DNA of 64,000 bases, taken from positions 186,001 to 250,000 of the forward strand of contig CAXBLU010000008.1 of NCBI GenBank assembly GCA_963976815.1. Direction: 5' to 3'. Numbering within the stretch: position 1 is the stretch's first letter; every line of letters starts with the position of its first letter. The notes below the pieces were generated by a model. The model was not told the origin of the DNA and made no database searches. It saw nothing but the letters and a program-made list of their open reading frames with translations. The translations under genes and the position numbers were made by a program. This DNA comes from JAHRVQ01 sp963976815 (GTDB lineage Bacteria; Pseudomonadota; Gammaproteobacteria; Pseudomonadales; Azotimanducaceae). This document shows positions 60,113-64,000 of this stretch, piece after piece.

Positions 60113-61487
60113 CGAGCAGCTGATCCACCATTTTGATGGCGTTTCCTATATAGGCTCCGGGCGTCAGGGCTAACATTTGAGTTTTGGCGGACTCAGGCAT
60201 GGGTAGCTCGGCCACCATTTTGTTAATGGCTTCGGCATCCAGGGACTGGCCGCGGGTCAATTCTTTTAGTTTCTCGTAGGGCTCAAGGATATCAAACTTA
60301 CGCATAATTGTTTGAATGGGCTCTGCCAACACTTCCCAACTCTGGTTGAGGTCGGCAGCCAGCGCTCCCCGGTTGATCTCCAGCTTACCAAGACCCTTTA
60401 AAGTTGATTGGTATGCAATCAGGCTATAGCCCAGGCCTGTACCTAGATTTCGTAAGACCGTGGAGTCCGTCAGGTCCCGCTGCCACCGGGATATCGGCAG
60501 CTTTTCCGCTAGATGGCCCAGAATTGCATTTGCAATCCCGAGGTTACCCTCAGAATTCTCAAAATCGATCGGATTGACCTTGTGGGGCATCGTCGATGAA
60601 CCGGTTTCTCCAGCGACTTTCTTCTGCTTAAAATATCCAATAGAGATGTAGCTCCAGATATCACGGTCCAGATCCAGAATGATCACATTGAACCGCTGAA
60701 TCCCATCAAACAGCTCTGCAATATAGTCATGGGGCTCAATTTGAGTGGTGTAGGGGTTAAACGTCAGGCCCAGAGATTCAATAAATTCTTTGGCAATTTG
60801 CGGCCAGTCCAACTCTGGATAAGCGGAAATGTGGGCATTAAAGTTGCCTACCGCGCCATTAATTTTGCCCAGGATAGGGCTTTCGGTAATATATTTGATC
60901 TGCCGATCAAGTCGGTGCACAACATTGGCAAATTCCTTGCCCATTGTGGTCGGAGAGGCTGGTTGACCATGGGTACGGGAGAGCATGGCATCGGCTTTAT
61001 AGTCTTTAGCATGGCGGCTTAATTCGGCCCTTAAGGTCGCCATCAACGGTAGTAGCACCTCCGTACGACCCCGGTTCAGCATTAAACCGTGGGATAGGTT
61101 GTTAATGTCCTCTGAGGTGCAGGCAAAATGTACAAACTCTACTTTGCCTATCAGCCCCGGTAATCCGCTTTCGCTAAACTTTTGTTTGATAAAGTACTCG
61201 ACTGCTTTGACATCGTGATTCGTGGTCCGCTCGAAATCCTTAACAATCTGTGCATCCGCAGGAGAGAAGTCAGTCAGGATGGCTTCGAGAAAATTGAGCT
61301 CCTGCTTATCCAGCGCTGGGAGTTCAGGAATTCCAGGGTGTGCGGCAAGATGAGCAAACCAACGCAGTTCCACCATGACCCGAAAGTAGATAAGGCCATA
61401 CTCGCTGAAATATTCCCTCAGCTCGGCGGTTTTGCTTCCGTAGCGACCGTCAATGGGGGAAACCGCGGTTAGTTCTGAAAGATCCAT
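60105..61487 (-). CDS. purB: Adenylosuccinate lyase
   Basis: This 460-aa enzyme acts twice in purine synthesis (SAICAR to AICAR; adenylosuccinate to AMP). The signature GSSTMPHKVNPIDFENSEGN is present near residue 295, as are SRTHGQPASPTTMGKE and TSEDINNLSHG. Length and start (MDLSELTAVSPIDGRYG) match E. coli PurB. It lies between hflD and roxA in the usual gammaproteobacterial order. Confidence 0.96.
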   Translation of the reverse strand: MDLSELTAVSPIDGRYGSKTAELREYFSEYGLIYFRVMVELRWFAHLAAHPGIPELPALDKQELNFLEAILTDFSPADAQIVKDFERTTNHDVKAVEYFIKQKFSESGLPGLIGKVEFVHFACTSEDINNLSHGLMLNRGRTEVLLPLMATLRAELSRHAKDYKADAMLSRTHGQPASPTTMGKEFANVVHRLDRQIKYITESPILGKINGAVGNFNAHISAYPELDWPQIAKEFIESLGLTFNPYTTQIEPHDYIAELFDGIQRFNVIILDLDRDIWSYISIGYFKQKKVAGETGSSTMPHKVNPIDFENSEGNLGIANAILGHLAEKLPISRWQRDLTDSTVLRNLGTGLGYSLIAYQSTLKGLGKLEINRGALAADLNQSWEVLAEPIQTIMRKFDILEPYEKLKELTRGQSLDAEAINKMVAELPMPESAKTQMLALTPGAYIGNAIKMVDQLLGD

Positions 61488-61527
61488 AGTAATACTCTGC
61501 TTTAATTATGCTATCTAAATAATTGAA

Positions 61528-62145
61528 TTAAATGTAATTAATAAGCGCTTCTTTATAGCGTCCACGTTTTAACAACAACTGCCAGCGGCGACCTCCGACT
61601 TGATGAAAGAGTACCGCAGATCGAAGTGCCGAGAGCAGCAGGGCACGAATTCTTTTCACATTGCCCATGTTTTGCAGGTGGGACCTATTTCCGGAAATTT
61701 TGATTCTCGGTTGAACCTGGCCGACTATCTGCTCATAGGTGTCTGCAAGTTGAGTGACAATTTCTTCACTAACACCAGCGTTATCGGCGTTTAGCATCCT
61801 CAATTGATCAATTCGGGTAATTTCTGAGCCGAGCGCCCGCAACTTATCGGGTTGAGCGACAAACGCACGTTCCAGGGTAATCACAGCGAGACTGTAGCGA
61901 ACAATGTCCCCATGGGACTCAGCATTAAAATTATTCAGAATATCCTTAAGGAGGTTTAGCCCGAGGGAGATGTCTGAGGTGCCTCCATACACTTCCGCGA
62001 TGGAACCGGGGTTCTGGACAAAAATTGATTTCAGGCTTTTATCAAGAGAATCCTGGGCGATCATTCCGGTTTTGGCAGCGCTAATCACCAGATGGACAGC
62101 CTGTACCAGACCAGCCAGAGCCAGCACTCTTTTTTCATAGATCAT
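61528..62145 (-). CDS. hflD: HflD, high-frequency lysogenization protein
   Basis: The 205-aa, all-helical HflD family protein begins with KRVLALAGLVQAVHLV and contains YGGTSDISLGLNLLKDIL and NVKRIRALLLSALRSAVLFHQVGG. In E. coli it binds lambda CII at the membrane; its general cellular role is unclear, though it is always linked to purB and mnmA. It overlaps mnmA by 4 nt and precedes purB by 40 nt. Confidence 0.93.
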   Translation of the reverse strand: MIYEKRVLALAGLVQAVHLVISAAKTGMIAQDSLDKSLKSIFVQNPGSIAEVYGGTSDISLGLNLLKDILNNFNAESHGDIVRYSLAVITLERAFVAQPDKLRALGSEITRIDQLRMLNADNAGVSEEIVTQLADTYEQIVGQVQPRIKISGNRSHLQNMGNVKRIRALLLSALRSAVLFHQVGGRRWQLLLKRGRYKEALINYI

Positions 62146-63233
62146 CGCTGAGACTCCGTACGCTCTATGATTCCGCCACCTAGACAGATTTCACCGTCGT
62201 AAAAGCAGGCCCATTGACCGGGGGTTACAGCCCGCTGAGGTTCGTCAAAACGCACTTTGTAACCGCCTTCAAAAGCCTCGATGCTGCAGGATTGATCGGG
62301 TTGGCGATATCGGGTTTTTGCCTGCAAAGTCCCGGGCAAACCTGGCCCATTGCCGTCCACCCAGGCAATTTGATCGCAGTACAGAATATCTGAGAAAAGA
62401 GCAGGGTGATTGTTACCCTGGGCAACAATGAGTTGATTTGCCTCTACATCCTTTTCAACAACGTACCAGGGTGCCTCGGGGCTGTCTTTCACGCCACCGA
62501 TACCTAGGCCCTGTCGCTGTCCCAGGGTGTAGAACATCACACCATTATGCTCACCGATTATGTTGCCTTCGATATCGAGGATATCGCCCGGTTTGGCTGG
62601 AATGTACTGTTTAAGGAAATCCTGAAAGCGTCTTTCACCAATAAAACAGATCCCAGTGGAGTCCTTTTTTGCATGGGTGGGCAGCCCAGCTGCCTCGGCC
62701 ACCCGCCGTACTTCGGATTTTTCGAGATGGCCGACGGGAAATAGACAGCCCTTTAGTTGTTCACTTGAAACTGACTGGAGAAAATAAGTCTGGTCCTTAC
62801 CCTGATCCAGCCCCTTCAGGAGTTGTGGGACGCCTCTGTCCTGGATGCGGACATAGTGCCCGGTGGCAATTCGGTCCGCCCCAAGAATCTCCGCATACTC
62901 CCGGAATACATTAAACTTGATCTCTCGATTACAAAGAATATCCGGATTAGGCGTGCGCCCAGCCCTGTATTCCTCCAGAAAATGATCAAATACATTGTCC
63001 CAATATTCGGCAGAGAAATTAGCGGTATGGAGGGTGATGCCTAATCGGTCGCAAACCGCCTGGGCATCAGCGAGATCTTCAATGGCGGTGCAGTATTCCG
63101 TGCCATCGTCTTCCTCCCAGTTCTTCATGAACAGGCCCTGGACGCTGTAGCCCTGGTCCAGCAGCAGCTTGGCAGCCACTGAAGAATCAACGCCGCCGGA
63201 CATGCCAACAATGACGGTCTCGGATGAACTCAT
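62142..63233 (-). CDS. mnmA: MnmA, tRNA 2-thiouridylase
   Basis: This 363-aa enzyme thiolates U34 of Glu, Gln and Lys tRNAs. The PP-loop GMSGGVDSSVAA (about residues 9-20) binds ATP, and the two catalytic Cys are in NPDILCNREIKF and STGICFIGE. FYTLGQRQGLGIGG is another hallmark. It accepts sulfur from TusE. First gene of the mnmA-hflD-purB-roxA-GNAT run, whose genes overlap or lie 40 nt apart. Confidence 0.95.
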   Translation of the reverse strand: MSSSETVIVGMSGGVDSSVAAKLLLDQGYSVQGLFMKNWEEDDGTEYCTAIEDLADAQAVCDRLGITLHTANFSAEYWDNVFDHFLEEYRAGRTPNPDILCNREIKFNVFREYAEILGADRIATGHYVRIQDRGVPQLLKGLDQGKDQTYFLQSVSSEQLKGCLFPVGHLEKSEVRRVAEAAGLPTHAKKDSTGICFIGERRFQDFLKQYIPAKPGDILDIEGNIIGEHNGVMFYTLGQRQGLGIGGVKDSPEAPWYVVEKDVEANQLIVAQGNNHPALFSDILYCDQIAWVDGNGPGLPGTLQAKTRYRQPDQSCSIEAFEGGYKVRFDEPQRAVTPGQWACFYDGEICLGGGIIERTESQR

Positions 63234-63319
63234 GTTTGAAGGGGATCGGAAAAGTCCGGCATTTTACGCGGGCACTAGCCCAAGGGGAAGCTGGCTTTGC
63301 ACGCAGCATAAGTAAAACA

Positions 63320-63826
63320 TCAACTTACGGGTATTAAGCTCTGAATTCTATCCAGCGGAACAAGCTTGCTGGTGGCAAAGTCTTCCATACAGGTCATGAC
63401 CAACGGGCTTCTATGGGGTAGTGAAACAACCTGGTCCCAACTCAGCCAATGGGCGGCAGTAATGTCTGGGTCCAAATCCGTTTGTTCCTGTTGTTCCGGT
63501 GTGGCGGCGAAACAGAAACGCAGGTAAGTGGTATCATTGTGTGCCGAGTAATACTGGTAGACACCCACCAGACCGATTAATGAAACTCGCCAACCCGTTT
63601 CTTCAAGGGTTTCGCGGATAGCTGCGTCCAGCAGTGTCTCGTTGGGCTCAAGATGGCCGGCGGGCTGATTAAACACCCGGGTATTATTATCTTGTTCCTC
63701 GACCAGAAGAAATTCATGCTCGCGTGCAACTGATTGTCGTGCAACTGGTGGTCGTGCAACTGATTGTCGTGCAACTGATTGTCGGAAAACAACAGTCGCT
63801 ACAGTAATATGTGGAGGCCAGGACAT
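63320..63826 (-). CDS. nudJ: NudJ-type NUDIX phosphatase with a repeat insertion
   Basis: This 168-aa protein has a complete Nudix box: Gly57, Glu63, Arg71-Glu72, Glu75-Glu76 and Gly78. PHITVATVVF at the start and VFNQPAGHLEPNETLLDAA are close to E. coli NudJ, a thiamine pyrophosphate and nucleotide phosphatase. Between the first strand and FLLVEEQ lie about 20 extra residues (16-35) made of VARQS-type units, encoded by the DNA repeat at 63723-63782. E. coli NudJ has only a short turn here. Confidence 0.88.
   Translation of the reverse strand: MSWPPHITVATVVFRQSVARQSVARPPVARQSVAREHEFLLVEEQDNNTRVFNQPAGHLEPNETLLDAAIRETLEETGWRVSLIGLVGVYQYYSAHNDTTYLRFCFAATPEQQEQTDLDPDITAAHWLSWDQVVSLPHRSPLVMTCMEDFATSKLVPLDRIQSLIPVS
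63723..63782. repeat. Four-copy 15-bp tandem repeat inside nudJ
   Basis: Four consecutive CGTGCAACTGATTGT units start at 63723, 63738, 63753 and 63768; only the second differs, at two or three bases. The unit is five codons, so the reading frame of nudJ is unaffected by copy number. This is the most uniform of the 15-bp arrays in the window. Confidence 0.92.
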
Positions 63827-63867
63827 TGTGACAGTTTACGTTAACAGAACAAAAATAGCGGTAACCT

Positions 63868-64000
63868 ATGAATACAGAATCTAAACTGACCCACCTTGAT
63901 GCCGAGGGCAACGCAAATATGGTGGACGTGACAGCCAAAGCTGTCACCGAGAGAGAAGCCATTGCAAGTGGCAGCATCACGATGTTGCCTGAAACACTCA
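63868..64000 (+). CDS. moaC: MoaC, cyclic pyranopterin monophosphate synthase (partial, C-terminus off the window)
   Basis: From ATG 63868 the first 44 codons give a protein starting MNTESKLTHLDAEGNANMV, continuing VDVTAKAVTEREA and TMLPETL. This aligns well with the N-terminus of E. coli MoaC ([25 protein letters not shown] from memory). MoaC makes the pyranopterin core in molybdenum cofactor synthesis. The gene is divergent from nudJ with a 41-nt gap and runs off the right edge. Confidence 0.9.
   Translation, partial: MNTESKLTHLDAEGNANMVDVTAKAVTEREAIASGSITMLPETL

Noticed and set aside
1..64000. Search for tRNA, rRNA, CRISPR arrays, transposases, integrases and phage genes
   Set aside because: None was seen in any intergenic stretch or reading frame; the 13-15 bp repeats lack spacers of CRISPR length.

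Overview
The window reads as chromosomal DNA of a free-living, probably marine gammaproteobacterium. Full-length Lrp, CysB, HflD, RraA, ribosomal oxygenase RoxA, ThrH, NudJ and a SulA/RecA-like ImuA point to Gammaproteobacteria, as does the purB-hflD-mnmA-nudJ order. A six-gene TonB system with DUF3450 and a large TtpC-like ExbB homologue is typical of marine members. The lineage is inferred from gene content only. I see no tRNA, rRNA, CRISPR array, insertion sequence or prophage. Both ends cut a gene: imuB on the left and moaC on the right.

Layout. 1-1290: SOS translesion cassette imuA-imuB with a LexA box. 1346-3067: lrp divergent from alanine dehydrogenase. 3176-9855: enoyl-CoA hydratase, lipoprotein oligopeptidase B, an HEXXH lipoprotein, a CinA/NadD-like fusion, a small Arg-rich ORF, a DUF3806 protein and a small membrane protein. 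9909-12951: leuB-like dehydrogenase, NamZ-like and DOMON-like genes. 13006-20579: closely packed run of gor, DUF429, an alanine/glycine symporter, a 32-aa ORF, an SDR and an M16C peptidase. 20877-25998: TonB energy-transduction operon, closed by a bidirectional terminator shared with rsgA. 27348-31341: TctABC tripartite transporter with an SMP-30 lactonase, divergent from a PhyH oxygenase. 32222-36331: repeat-rich spacer, 37-aa basic protein, serC, VOC, nucleotide-transporter-like and GNAT genes. 36390-43197: AraC regulator plus an aromatic ring-hydroxylation and meta-cleavage cluster with extra SDRs. 43194-45061: metA and an SDR. 45293-53255: hybrid histidine kinase, gph, GST, DnaJ, 5'-nucleotidase, TauE, cysB, cysH. 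53416-64000: thrH, prpBC, lytic transglycosylase, rraA, a triple-domain GNAT protein, roxA-purB-hflD-mnmA, nudJ, moaC.

Most notable points. First, the metA leader (44161-44291) reads as a complete regulatory unit: a TATAAT promoter, a SAM-II riboswitch aptamer starting at the predicted +1, and an intrinsic terminator. A 7-nt segment of the aptamer core is exactly complementary to the terminator, giving a ready-made antiterminator. Second, short tandem repeats are unusually frequent. Four separate arrays have a 15-bp period (1171, 9013, 9850, 63723), and one inserts 20 residues into NudJ. Third, several small genes are likely to be overlooked: 8658-8876, 16817-16915 and 32601-32714. Fourth, there are unusual fusions: a PncC-like plus NadD-like protein, and a tandem GNAT plus C-terminal domain protein.

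Start codons were moved inward from the longest reading frame wherever a Shine-Dalgarno, an operator or family length argued for it. Function calls rest on motif recognition, not database searches.
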